A DNA stretch of 24,761 nucleotides from contig CAZZUX010000056.1 in the NCBI GenBank assembly GCA_964657395.1, positions 1-24,761 on the forward strand, in the 5' to 3' direction. This DNA comes from G963692885 sp964657395. Lineage in GTDB: Bacteria > Acidobacteriota > Terriglobia > Terriglobales > Acidobacteriaceae. Made by a program: the position numbers and the translations under genes. This document shows, one piece after another, positions 16,145 to 23,497 of this stretch (position 1 is the first letter of the stretch; each line of letters begins with the position of its first letter). The notes under the pieces are model-generated. The model was not told the DNA's origin and did not search any database. It saw nothing but the letters and a program-made list of their open reading frames with translations.

Positions 16145-16166
16145 GCCGCTCGGAATTCCGGGCGGC
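16145..16166. promoter_or_regulatory. 22-bp near-perfect palindrome upstream of the MFS symporter, candidate operator
   Basis: The arms GCCGC (16145-16149) and GCGGC (16162-16166) flank the perfect 10-bp palindrome CGGAATTCCG (16151-16160); the only unpaired position is T16150/G16161. The site starts 28 bases upstream of the symporter start codon. Its size and symmetry fit binding of a dimeric repressor of the LacI or TetR kind, which is inference; no regulator gene is adjacent. Confidence 0.4.
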
Positions 16167-16222
16167 AAACTGAAATCGAAAGCAAGGTTAGCACTTGCGA
16201 GTCACGATGCGCTCGCCTTGGT

Positions 16223-17818
16223 TTACCGCTTGAATTCGAAAAAATCACCCTCGGCAGTATTCGTCACGGATCGCAAACTATAGCCGCTCTGCACAAAATA
16301 GCGCATGCAGTACTTGCACATACTCACATCATTGTTCAGAACATAGAAGTGTTCGTGCGTTAAAAAGAAGGTTGAAAACAGAGTAGTCTTCAGATCAAGG
16401 TTCGCTCCATCAGCCAGCCGCCGATACACCGCGAGCCCGAAGTCACCCTGCAGCGGACTGCCGTAATACAGCCTCCGCACGATATCCGGAGAAGCATAGC
16501 GGTACAGGTAGATGTACTTGAATCCGTCGACATCCAGGATCGGCAAATCTTTTTGCAGCTCGACCATGCCCGGATCGTGCATCAGGGCATCGTCACTCAG
16601 TGGTCGAAATGTCGTTCGGGTATTCGATTCAACCAGCCGGTCATTCCAGCCACGCAGCGAATTCAAAGCGACCGAGCCCAGATCCACCATCATGAAAATC
16701 AGCATGCCTGCGGCAATCATCTGCTGCATCCCCGGGTAGATCCGCAGCCTTGCCATGGCATAGCCTGCAAGAATCGCCAGGCCTGCAGTGCAGCATAAGA
16801 AGTAGCGATAGAAAAAGAACACGTGTGTCGCGATAGCACCCATCATGCCCGCGAGCGGCAGCACTATGAAACAAGCTGCCAGCACCAGTTCCGTGCCCGC
16901 CAGCCGATCCGCCTGAGAGTCGATACCGCGCTTTGAAGAAGGCACGAAAGCAAACGCACTCACGGCCACCACGGCTATCAGCACAAACAGTCCGCCGCCA
17001 ATCATCTGCTGGGTGAAATCAATCGTGGTAGCGATCAGAAACGCGGGTCGTAACACATCCGTCGGCTTGATCGCCTGGTAGACACGAATGATTGGCAGAT
17101 ACAACAAAACAGCGAGAGCGCCCGAGATCACCACGGCTGCGATCACATCGTAGTGGACACTGCGCTTCCTGATGAAGCTGTTGACCTCTACCGCCGCAAA
17201 CGGAAGCAGAATGAACAGCGCATACACATGCGTGGCGACGGCTCCCGCCAGGCTGATGAAAAACAGCAGCCTCCAGCCCAGCCTGGCCCTGTCCTCCATC
17301 ATTCGCTGCCAGCCCAGTAGCGCAACACCCAGCCACCCCAGCAGAATGCCGTGTGGCCTTGCCTCGTAAGCGTAGAACTGGACCAGGGTGCAGAGTGGAA
17401 AGATCCCTGCAAGCAGCCCCGCCAGCCGTCCACATCGCCGCACCACAAACAGAAAGAGACATATGCAGAACAGCCACACGCCTATCATCCCAGGCAGCCG
17501 CGTCGCAATCCTTCCCTCGCCAAGTACCGCGTTTGCGGCCCGGGTGAAGAAATAGAAGAGAGGTGGATTAAAGTCTGCACCATGCTGTACCGCAGACAAC
17601 GTTGCGTGCAGGCTGGGCAACCTGCAGAGATAAACGGTGAACAACTCGTCGAACCAGAAAGGCTTGCGGATGGCCCGCCACATCACATCTGCGAAGTAGA
17701 GGATGGAAACGAACAACAAGCCGAACAGTGATCGCAGATCCAGGCCTGCACGTCGTACCGTCACCCCTGCAGAACGACTTTCCCGGGCCCCAGGTAAATC
17801 CACTTCGGCTGGATTCAA
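16223..17818 (-). CDS. GT-C fold membrane glycosyltransferase (GT39/ArnT-like dolichyl/polyprenyl-phosphate-sugar transferase)
   Basis: About 531 residues from TTG 17818, 28 bases after the GT2 stop; a GTG at 17803 is an alternative, and the ribosome binding site is weak for both. Seen: a first membrane helix (~31-45), then the luminal/periplasmic acidic motif FWFDELFT (Asp57-Glu58), which in GT39/GT83-type enzymes supplies the catalytic Asp. ADFNPPLFYFFTRAANAVLGE (~81-101) follows, equivalent to the family's HPPLYY segment, then about ten more hydrophobic helices up to ~430. A soluble C-terminal portion of ~100 residues is probably periplasmic. Known for the family: transfer of a sugar from a polyprenyl-phosphate carrier to a lipid, glycan or protein on the outer face of the inner membrane. 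Its place downstream of a GT2 suggests that the GT2 makes its donor. Confidence 0.82.
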   Translation of the reverse strand: MNPAEVDLPGARESRSAGVTVRRAGLDLRSLFGLLFVSILYFADVMWRAIRKPFWFDELFTVYLCRLPSLHATLSAVQHGADFNPPLFYFFTRAANAVLGEGRIATRLPGMIGVWLFCICLFLFVVRRCGRLAGLLAGIFPLCTLVQFYAYEARPHGILLGWLGVALLGWQRMMEDRARLGWRLLFFISLAGAVATHVYALFILLPFAAVEVNSFIRKRSVHYDVIAAVVISGALAVLLYLPIIRVYQAIKPTDVLRPAFLIATTIDFTQQMIGGGLFVLIAVVAVSAFAFVPSSKRGIDSQADRLAGTELVLAACFIVLPLAGMMGAIATHVFFFYRYFLCCTAGLAILAGYAMARLRIYPGMQQMIAAGMLIFMMVDLGSVALNSLRGWNDRLVESNTRTTFRPLSDDALMHDPGMVELQKDLPILDVDGFKYIYLYRYASPDIVRRLYYGSPLQGDFGLAVYRRLADGANLDLKTTLFSTFFLTHEHFYVLNNDVSMCKYCMRYFVQSGYSLRSVTNTAEGDFFEFKR

Positions 17819-17846
17819 AATTAAACTCGCGCTCCGATTTTGTCCC

Positions 17847-18833
17847 TTACGCCCGCGAGCTATGGACCGGTAAATCGTCCGTCATCCGTTCAGGCGCATC
17901 GGAGAAGTTGATGCGCTCCTTTTCTATCACCAGGGGACGTGCCTGCACCATGGTATGAATCGAGCCGATATATTCGCCGATAATCCCCAGCGCTACCAGC
18001 TGCACGGATCCGAAGAAAAAGAGCCCCACGGCCACGGGCGCAATGCCGATTGAGAAGTGATTCCAGAACAACAGCTTCGCCAGCAGGTAGCCCGTGCCCA
18101 CCACCATGCTTAACAGCGCGAACACAAACCCGATAAACGTCACCAGCCGCAGTGGGACCTTTGAAAGGTTCGTGATCCCCAGCATCGCCAGGTCGTACAG
18201 CGTATAGAAGTTGTTCTTGGTAATGCCGCGTTCACGCCGTTTCTGGTTGTAATAGAAGATCTTGTAGGGCAGCCCGATCTCCGCAATCATCCCCCGAAAA
18301 TAGGGATACGGATCACGGAAATTCGCACGAAGAATATCGATGACCTTCCGGTCGTACAGTCCAAACCCGGTGAAGTGCTCCAGCACCTGCACACTCGTCA
18401 GTCGCGCAATCGTTCCGTAGTACAAGGTGCGGATCTGGTACATTACCCACGATTCTTCGCTCGTGTTCTTGATGCCTACCGAGATCGGCGTACCCCGCTC
18501 CCATTCTTCAATCATGTCTCCCATCAGCTCCGGCGGATCCTGCAGGTCCGACAGCAGCATCCCTACGGCATCTCCATGCGCATGCAGAATGGCATGCTGT
18601 GGCGAGCGAAGATGGCCGAAGTTCCGCGCATTCACAATCACCTTTACGTTCGTATCCCTCGCAGCCAGTTCGCGAAGAATCGCGACCGTGTTATCCGTCG
18701 AAGCGTTGTCGATAAAAATGTGCTCGTAACGAAATTGCGGAAAACGCGCGAGCGTAGCACGCGTGCGCAGGTAGAGCTGTTCCACGTTGTCCTGCTCGTT
18801 GTAGCACGGACTAACGATGCTGATCAGCTTCAA
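17847..18833 (-). CDS. GT2 glycosyltransferase, polyprenyl-phosphate sugar transferase type (GtrB/DPM-like) with two C-terminal membrane helices
   Basis: 328 residues. It starts at TTG 18833, which overlaps the upstream SDR stop as TTGA and has AAGGAG 7 bases ahead, so the start is well supported. The GT-A domain begins ISIVSPCYNEQDNVEQLY (4-21) and contains IDNASTDNT (41-49) and LSDLQDP (94-100), whose Asp96/Asp99 stand at the DxD position. KRRERGITKNN (198-208) corresponds to the acceptor-binding segment. Two hydrophobic helices (~227-255 and ~262-291) anchor it, the second ending GIIGEYIG as in GtrB-like enzymes. Known for the family: transfer of a sugar from a nucleotide donor to undecaprenyl phosphate on the cytoplasmic side. 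In this locus the donor may be the CDP-sugar made by the neighbouring genes, or UDP-glucose; the sequence does not decide. Confidence 0.88.
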   Translation of the reverse strand: MKLISIVSPCYNEQDNVEQLYLRTRATLARFPQFRYEHIFIDNASTDNTVAILRELAARDTNVKVIVNARNFGHLRSPQHAILHAHGDAVGMLLSDLQDPPELMGDMIEEWERGTPISVGIKNTSEESWVMYQIRTLYYGTIARLTSVQVLEHFTGFGLYDRKVIDILRANFRDPYPYFRGMIAEIGLPYKIFYYNQKRRERGITKNNFYTLYDLAMLGITNLSKVPLRLVTFIGFVFALLSMVVGTGYLLAKLLFWNHFSIGIAPVAVGLFFFGSVQLVALGIIGEYIGSIHTMVQARPLVIEKERINFSDAPERMTDDLPVHSSRA

Positions 18834-19912
18834 GAGAATGCTCCTTGCGGTTGAGGATGAATATCGCTGGCCTTCCAGCCATGCCAGCTCGCCGTCCTTC
18901 GAATAGCATCACGCAACGATACAGTCTGCCGCAAACCCAGCAGCTGCTCCGCCTTTGAAACGTCCGGCACATATTGCGCTCGCGGTATGTCCGGTTGTAC
19001 TACCCCGGCAACATGCACCGGCAACCCCGGCGATAAAACGTCGACCACCTCGGCAGCAAGGTCACGAATACTGATTGCTGCATTCGACCCGACATTGATC
19101 GGAACCAGCGAAGGTGCTTTCATCAGCATCGTCCAAAGCCATACCGCAAGGTCCGCTGCATACAGGTACGAACGCAGGGCAGTCCCGTCGCTGCGTATCT
19201 CGATCGGACTGCCCGCCATCGCACTGCGAACAAAATCGCCAATCGCGAATCCTTTATCCAGCGGCAGATGCGGCCCTATAAAGGCGAACGGCCGTGCAAT
19301 CGGACACTCCAAGGATCCAGCCGACGCGTACGACGCACACAACGCCTCGGACGCCCGCTTGCCTTCGCCATACGCGCTGCCCGGCAAACAGGTATCCGGC
19401 GCTCCGCTGTAACTCTCAGGAATGTGGGAAAGACTCGATGGCTGTGGTCCATACACCGCGCCTGAACTCACCATCAGGTACCGCCGGGTCCGATGCGACG
19501 CTGCAAAATCAAGCGTCCGCCGCGTGCCATCGAACGTCGCTGCAAGCAATGAGTTATCTTGCAGACCGCCCTGGCCGCGTGCCGCAGAAACATCCGTTGC
19601 TGCATGAATCAGAAATCGAAAATCGCCGTCCGGGAATCGAAAATTCTGCATGTCGCCGGGCAACATCTCGATAGCAGCATCATCAGCAAGATGCGGACAG
19701 GTCTGCTTAAACTTCTCTGGCGAACGCGTAAGCACCATCACACTTGCGTTCAAACCAAATTGTCGGTTGGCCGCAACAAAGCTTTCCAGCAGCCACCGAC
19801 CGAAAAAGCCTGTACCGCCAGTCAGGAACAATCGCTCTTCACGGAAGTCTTCCCACAATCCTTCAGTTGCATCGAGGATGAAGTCCAGGTCGTGCTTCGC
19901 GAGTCCTTGCAT
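18830..19912 (-). CDS. NAD(P)-dependent extended SDR (epimerase/dehydratase family), probable CDP-sugar 4-ketoreductase
   Basis: 360 residues, ATG 19912. The Rossmann motif TGGTGFFGRW (31-40) gives GxxGxxG at 32/35/38. HAATDVSAARGQ follows (~103-114), then the strand MVSSGAVYG (147-155) and the catalytic Tyr181-x-x-x-Lys185 (YGEGK). Substrate-binding landmarks IARPFAFIGP and LRSYLYAADLAVWL are typical of nucleotide-sugar SDRs. It lies 35 bases after rfbH and overlaps the GT2 gene by four bases. In known CDP-dideoxysugar pathways the last step is an SDR (RfbJ abequose synthase, RfbS/Prt paratose synthase), and in the yersiniose pathway a reductase acts after the ThDP enzyme. The context therefore favours final reduction of the CDP-4-keto or branched sugar. 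Exact stereochemistry cannot be read. Confidence 0.82.
   Translation of the reverse strand: MQGLAKHDLDFILDATEGLWEDFREERLFLTGGTGFFGRWLLESFVAANRQFGLNASVMVLTRSPEKFKQTCPHLADDAAIEMLPGDMQNFRFPDGDFRFLIHAATDVSAARGQGGLQDNSLLAATFDGTRRTLDFAASHRTRRYLMVSSGAVYGPQPSSLSHIPESYSGAPDTCLPGSAYGEGKRASEALCASYASAGSLECPIARPFAFIGPHLPLDKGFAIGDFVRSAMAGSPIEIRSDGTALRSYLYAADLAVWLWTMLMKAPSLVPINVGSNAAISIRDLAAEVVDVLSPGLPVHVAGVVQPDIPRAQYVPDVSKAEQLLGLRQTVSLRDAIRRTASWHGWKASDIHPQPQGAFS
18841..18846 (-). promoter_or_regulatory. Ribosome binding site of the GT2 gene, supporting a TTG start
   Basis: The - strand reads AAGGAG, 7 bases before TTG 18833. It lies inside the end of the SDR coding sequence, implying translational coupling. 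Confidence 0.75.
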
Positions 19913-19947
19913 CTCCAGGTTCGACCTCTTGGCGGCTATCGCAGACC

Positions 19948-21312
19948 TCAGGAGAGTACGGGGAGCGTAGCTGACACGTTCGAAGCTGACGGCGACGCGG
20001 CCTCAGCCGCGAACTGCGTGACCGTTGTAACGATGTGGTCCAGCATCTCGCGCGTCAATCCCGGAAACACCCCAAGCCACAGAACATTGCGCATCACGTA
20101 ATCCGTGTTCTCGAGGTTGCCGATCTGCCGGAACTCAATATCCTGGTAGGCTGGCTGTCGCAGCAGGTTCCCGGCAAACATCAAACGCGTACCGATTTTC
20201 TGACCTTCCAGTGTCCTCACCAGTTGATCGCGCGTGAACGGCGCATCTTCCTTCACGCCAATCGGAAAGCCAAACCAACTGGGATCCGCGCCCTCCGTCG
20301 CCTGCGGCAGCATGAAGAGGTGCTCCAGCGGCTCCAGTGCCTGCCGAAGATAGCGGAAATTCGCCTTCCGCTTCTCGATAAACTCTTCAAGATGCTCAAG
20401 CTGTGACAGTCCCAGGGCCGCCTGCATGTCTGTGACTTTCAGGTTGTAGCCAATGTGCGAGTAGGTGTACTTGTGGTCGTAGCCGCACGGCAGAGTTCCA
20501 AGTTCCCAGTCAAAGCGCTTGCCACAGGTATTGTCCACGCCCGGCTCACACCAGCAATCGCGGCCCCAGTCGCGGAAAGACTCAATCAGTGTCTGCAGCA
20601 TCGGCGTATTGGTCAGCACTGCTCCGCCCTCACCCATGGTGATATGGTGCGCAGGATAGAAACTCAGTGTCGCAATATCCCCGAACGTCCCGACCTTCTG
20701 TCCTTTATAAGTCGAACCCAACGCGTCGCAGCAGTCCTCCACCACCCAAAGCTTGTGCTTCTTGGCGAAAGCCATGACCGCATCCACGTCGAAGGTATTG
20801 CCGAGTGTATGCGCCATCATGATCGCGCGCGTCTTCGGACTGAGCGCCTGTTCAAGCTGCGCTACATCAATTTCCAGCGTCGGGAGAACCACATCTAGAA
20901 ACACCGGGACGAGCCGATTCTGAATAATCGGGTTCACGGTCGTTGGAAACCCGGCCGCGACCGTAATCACTTCGTCGCCCGGCTTCAACCGGCGGTCGCC
21001 CAGCTTCGGCGAAGTCAGCGCAGTCAGCGCGACCAGGTTAGCCGATGAACCGGAGTTGACGATCGAGCACCCGCGCACGCCCACAAATCTCGCCAGCTTT
21101 TTTTCAAACGCTTTTGCAAAACGCCCCGTCGTAAACCACGCGTCCAGCGCTGAGTCTACTACCGAGCTAAGATCAGCCCCGTCAATGACTTTGCCGGATA
21201 CAGGAACCACGCTTTGTCCCGCCACAAACGAGCGGGCCGGGAAGGCCTCCCGGTGATATTCCGCAGTCAACTCCAGGATCTGTTTTCTCAGTTCTTCAGA
21301 GCGTTCACTCAA
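19948..21312 (-). CDS. rfbH: CDP-4-keto-6-deoxy-D-glucose-3-dehydrase (PMP- and [2Fe-2S]-dependent, RfbH/DdhC/E1)
   Basis: 454 residues. It starts at TTG 21312 with AAGGA 9 bases upstream. The fold is that of PLP-type DegT/DnrJ/EryC1 aminotransferases, but the usual Schiff-base lysine is replaced by histidine in SFYPAHHITMGEGG (His222/223), the hallmark of the E1 dehydrase. The iron-sulfur motif is exact: Cys195-X57-Cys253-X1-Cys255-X7-Cys263. Other conserved stretches are NSGSSANLVALTAL (86-99), EVITVAAGFPTTVNPIIQN (114-132) and VVEDCCDALGS (190-200). Known reaction: with PMP, it removes the C3 hydroxyl of CDP-4-keto-6-deoxyglucose; an NADH-dependent [2Fe-2S] flavoprotein (DdhD/AscD) then completes 3-deoxygenation. 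That partner is absent here. The gene is divergent from rfbF and heads a four-gene leftward arm. Confidence 0.95.
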   Translation of the reverse strand: MSERSEELRKQILELTAEYHREAFPARSFVAGQSVVPVSGKVIDGADLSSVVDSALDAWFTTGRFAKAFEKKLARFVGVRGCSIVNSGSSANLVALTALTSPKLGDRRLKPGDEVITVAAGFPTTVNPIIQNRLVPVFLDVVLPTLEIDVAQLEQALSPKTRAIMMAHTLGNTFDVDAVMAFAKKHKLWVVEDCCDALGSTYKGQKVGTFGDIATLSFYPAHHITMGEGGAVLTNTPMLQTLIESFRDWGRDCWCEPGVDNTCGKRFDWELGTLPCGYDHKYTYSHIGYNLKVTDMQAALGLSQLEHLEEFIEKRKANFRYLRQALEPLEHLFMLPQATEGADPSWFGFPIGVKEDAPFTRDQLVRTLEGQKIGTRLMFAGNLLRQPAYQDIEFRQIGNLENTDYVMRNVLWLGVFPGLTREMLDHIVTTVTQFAAEAASPSASNVSATLPVLS

Positions 21313-21338
21313 CGGGCATTATCCTTTTAGCGCGTGGT

Positions 21339-21366
21339 TTGTCCTGCCGATTCTGCTGTCTATGAT
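21339..21366 (+). promoter_or_regulatory. Candidate promoter for the rightward rfbF-rfbG-ThDP arm within the divergent control region
   Basis: TTGTCC (21339-21344) and TATGAT (21361-21366) are separated by 16 bases and match the sigma-70 consensus at 4/6 and 5/6 positions. The nine bases GTCTATGAT around the -10 recur exactly 78-80 bases further right, at 21437-21445, still ahead of rfbF. The second copy has no good -35, so it may be a second weak promoter or a protein site. The whole 21313-21527 region holds no gene. Confidence 0.35.
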
Positions 21367-21527
21367 ACCCCACCCGTTACAAAGGTTAGTTTTTCGCTAC
21401 GGGTCCCCGGCAGTCCCGCGAAACGTACGCCTGCCCGTCTATGATGAGAGAAGAGGTACGCGGCAGCCGGGTTGCGGGAGTCCCGGCAGGCAGCAGCCAA
21501 AACAATCCTGGAGATGCAAGTTTGGGC

Positions 21528-22301
21528 ATGAAAGCAGTGATCCTGGCCGGCGGCCTCGGCACGCGTATCAGCGAAGAGACCTCTATCCGGCCTAAGCCGA
21601 TGGTCGAAATCGGCGGTCGCCCCATCCTCTGGCACATCCTCAAGATGTACTCGCATCACGGCATCTTCGATTTCATCATCTGCCTCGGCTACAAGGGATA
21701 CGTTATCAAGGAGTACTTCGCCAACTACTTCCTCCACACTGCTGACGTCACCTTTCACATGACCGAGAACCGTATGGAAGTGCACGGCAACACTACCGAG
21801 CCCTGGCATGTCACCCTTGTCGAGACCGGCGAATCCACCGGCACCGGCGGCCGCCTCAAGCGTGTCGCCCAGCATCTCAGCCCGGACGAGCCCTTCTGCA
21901 TGACCTACGGCGACGGGGTTTCCGACGTCAACATCACTGAACTCATCCGCTTCCATAAGAGCCATGGCAAGGACGCGACGCTCACTGCCGTCCAGCCCCT
22001 CGCCCGCTTCGGCTTGCTCGGTATCGAAGGCACTGAAGTCCATACCTTTCAGGAGAAGCCCACCGGCGATGGCGGCTGGATCAATGGCGGCTTCTTCGTG
22101 CTATCTCCAAAAATTTTGGCTACTCTCCCCGACGATCCGTCCGTCATGTGGGAGCGGGAGCCGTTGGAAAAACTCGCACGCGAGAAGAACCTCCACGCCT
22201 ACTACCATCACGATTTCTGGCAGCCCATGGACACCCTCCGCGACCGGCAGCAACTCGAAGCGATGTGGGCAGAAGGCAAAGCTCCCTGGAAGACCTGGTA
22301 A
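21528..22301 (+). CDS. rfbF: Glucose-1-phosphate cytidylyltransferase
   Basis: 257 residues from ATG 21528, the same length as I recall for Salmonella RfbF. GGAG at 21510-21513 is 14 bases from this ATG but 8 from the in-frame TTG at 21522, so translation may begin two codons earlier. The nucleotidyltransferase signature AVILAGGLGTRISEET leads to RPKPM with Lys23. The metal site segment is YGDGVSD (127-133, Asp129). TGTGGRLKR (104-112), GWINGGFFVL and the C-terminal FWQPMDTLRD are diagnostic of this CTP-specific subgroup. Reaction: CTP + glucose-1-phosphate gives CDP-glucose + PPi, the entry step to CDP-deoxysugars. It is divergent from rfbH and coupled to rfbG by a TAATG overlap. Confidence 0.95.
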   Translation: MKAVILAGGLGTRISEETSIRPKPMVEIGGRPILWHILKMYSHHGIFDFIICLGYKGYVIKEYFANYFLHTADVTFHMTENRMEVHGNTTEPWHVTLVETGESTGTGGRLKRVAQHLSPDEPFCMTYGDGVSDVNITELIRFHKSHGKDATLTAVQPLARFGLLGIEGTEVHTFQEKPTGDGGWINGGFFVLSPKILATLPDDPSVMWEREPLEKLAREKNLHAYYHHDFWQPMDTLRDRQQLEAMWAEGKAPWKTW

Positions 22302-23467
22302 TGGAGAAGCACGTGAACGAGCAGATTCCACAGCAGCAGGGAAGCATCTGGAATGGTCGCCGTGTCTTTCTCACCGGGCACACCGGCTTCAAAGGTGGCT
22401 GGCTGGCCCTGACGCTCACTCGTCTAGGCGCCCTTGTTCGCGGTTACGCACTCGACCCCTCCACCGATCCCAACTTCTTTGCTTCCGCCAAAGTAGGCTC
22501 TCTCGTCGACGATGTCCGCGGCGACATCCGCGACGCCTCCACTCTCAGTGCTTCCATGCGCGCCTTCGCACCGGAAGTCGTCTTCCACCTCGCCGCCCAG
22601 CCGCTCGTCCGCCGTTCCTATGCCGACCCCATCGGTACCTATGCCACCAACGTCATGGGTACAGCCAACGTCTTAGAAGCGGTTCGCGCCATCTCCTCCG
22701 TCCGCGCCATCGTCATCGTCACCACCGACAAGTGCTATGTCAATCGCGAATGGCACTGGGGCTACCGCGAAACTGAAGCCCTCGGCGGTTACGATCCCTA
22801 CAGCAGCAGCAAGGCCTGTGCGGAAATCCTGAGCGCCTCCTACCGCAGCTCCTTCTTTTCACCCGAAAGCTTCGATCAGCACAAAGTCGCCCTTGCCACG
22901 GCACGTGCCGGCAACGTCATCGGCGGCGGCGACTGGTCGGAAGACCGCCTCATCCCCGATCTCATTCGCGGCTTCATGAGCGGCGCACCCGTTCCCATCC
23001 GTCGTCCACAATCCATTCGCCCGTGGCAGCATGTCCTCGAGCCCATTGCCGGTTACGTAGCCCTAGCCGAACGCCTCCTCGCCGGAGAAAAGAAGTTTGC
23101 CGACGCGTTCAACTTCGGCCCCTGGGACGACGACGCCTGGCCCGTCGCACGCATCGCCGATGCCATGTCCAAACGCTGGGGCGGCAGTGCTTCCTGGTTT
23201 CTCGATGGTAATGAGAGCGTGCACGAAGCGGGCTATCTAAAACTCGATTCCAGCAAGGCTCGTGCCGAATTGGCATGGCAGCCTCGTCTCCGTCTTGAAT
23301 CGGCACTCGAGTGGCTCGTCGATTGGTATCGCTCCTGGCAAGCCGGCCAGGACATGCAGGCATTCAGCCTCCAGCAGATTGCCGCCTACGAACAATCTCG
23401 GCTGACCGGCCGCACTACACAGGACAGCACCATCGAACACCCGCTGCAGACTGCTGGCACCAGGTAG
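22301..23467 (+). CDS. rfbG: CDP-glucose 4,6-dehydratase
   Basis: 388 residues. The ATG at 22301 shares its A with the rfbF stop (TAATG), which indicates translational coupling; the frame remains open upstream only as an rfbF shadow. Extended SDR: TGHTGFKGGWL (25-35) carries the GxxGxxG dinucleotide site, FHLAAQPLVRRSY (95-107) and the TTDK segment (141-144) precede the catalytic Tyr167-SSS-Lys171. The family pattern continues with ARAGNVIGGGDWSEDRLIPD and RPWQHVLEP. FKGGW rather than FIGSH separates this enzyme from dTDP-glucose dehydratases. Product: CDP-4-keto-6-deoxy-D-glucose, the substrate of RfbH encoded on the other arm. The C-terminal ~20 residues look like a poorly conserved tail. 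Confidence 0.95.
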   Translation: MEKHVNEQIPQQQGSIWNGRRVFLTGHTGFKGGWLALTLTRLGALVRGYALDPSTDPNFFASAKVGSLVDDVRGDIRDASTLSASMRAFAPEVVFHLAAQPLVRRSYADPIGTYATNVMGTANVLEAVRAISSVRAIVIVTTDKCYVNREWHWGYRETEALGGYDPYSSSKACAEILSASYRSSFFSPESFDQHKVALATARAGNVIGGGDWSEDRLIPDLIRGFMSGAPVPIRRPQSIRPWQHVLEPIAGYVALAERLLAGEKKFADAFNFGPWDDDAWPVARIADAMSKRWGGSASWFLDGNESVHEAGYLKLDSSKARAELAWQPRLRLESALEWLVDWYRSWQAGQDMQAFSLQQIAAYEQSRLTGRTTQDSTIEHPLQTAGTR

Positions 23468-23497
23468 CGCGTTCCCAAACGGGAAAGGGGTAACACC

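Noticed and set aside
21360..22043. 227-residue - strand frame over the divergent region and rfbF
   Set aside because: Acidic low-complexity translation antisense to rfbF; it would also occupy the divergent promoter region.
22148..22300. Longer rfbG starting in rfbF
   Set aside because: The extension is a frame-shifted copy of conserved rfbF sequence; the TAATG junction gives a natural coupled start.
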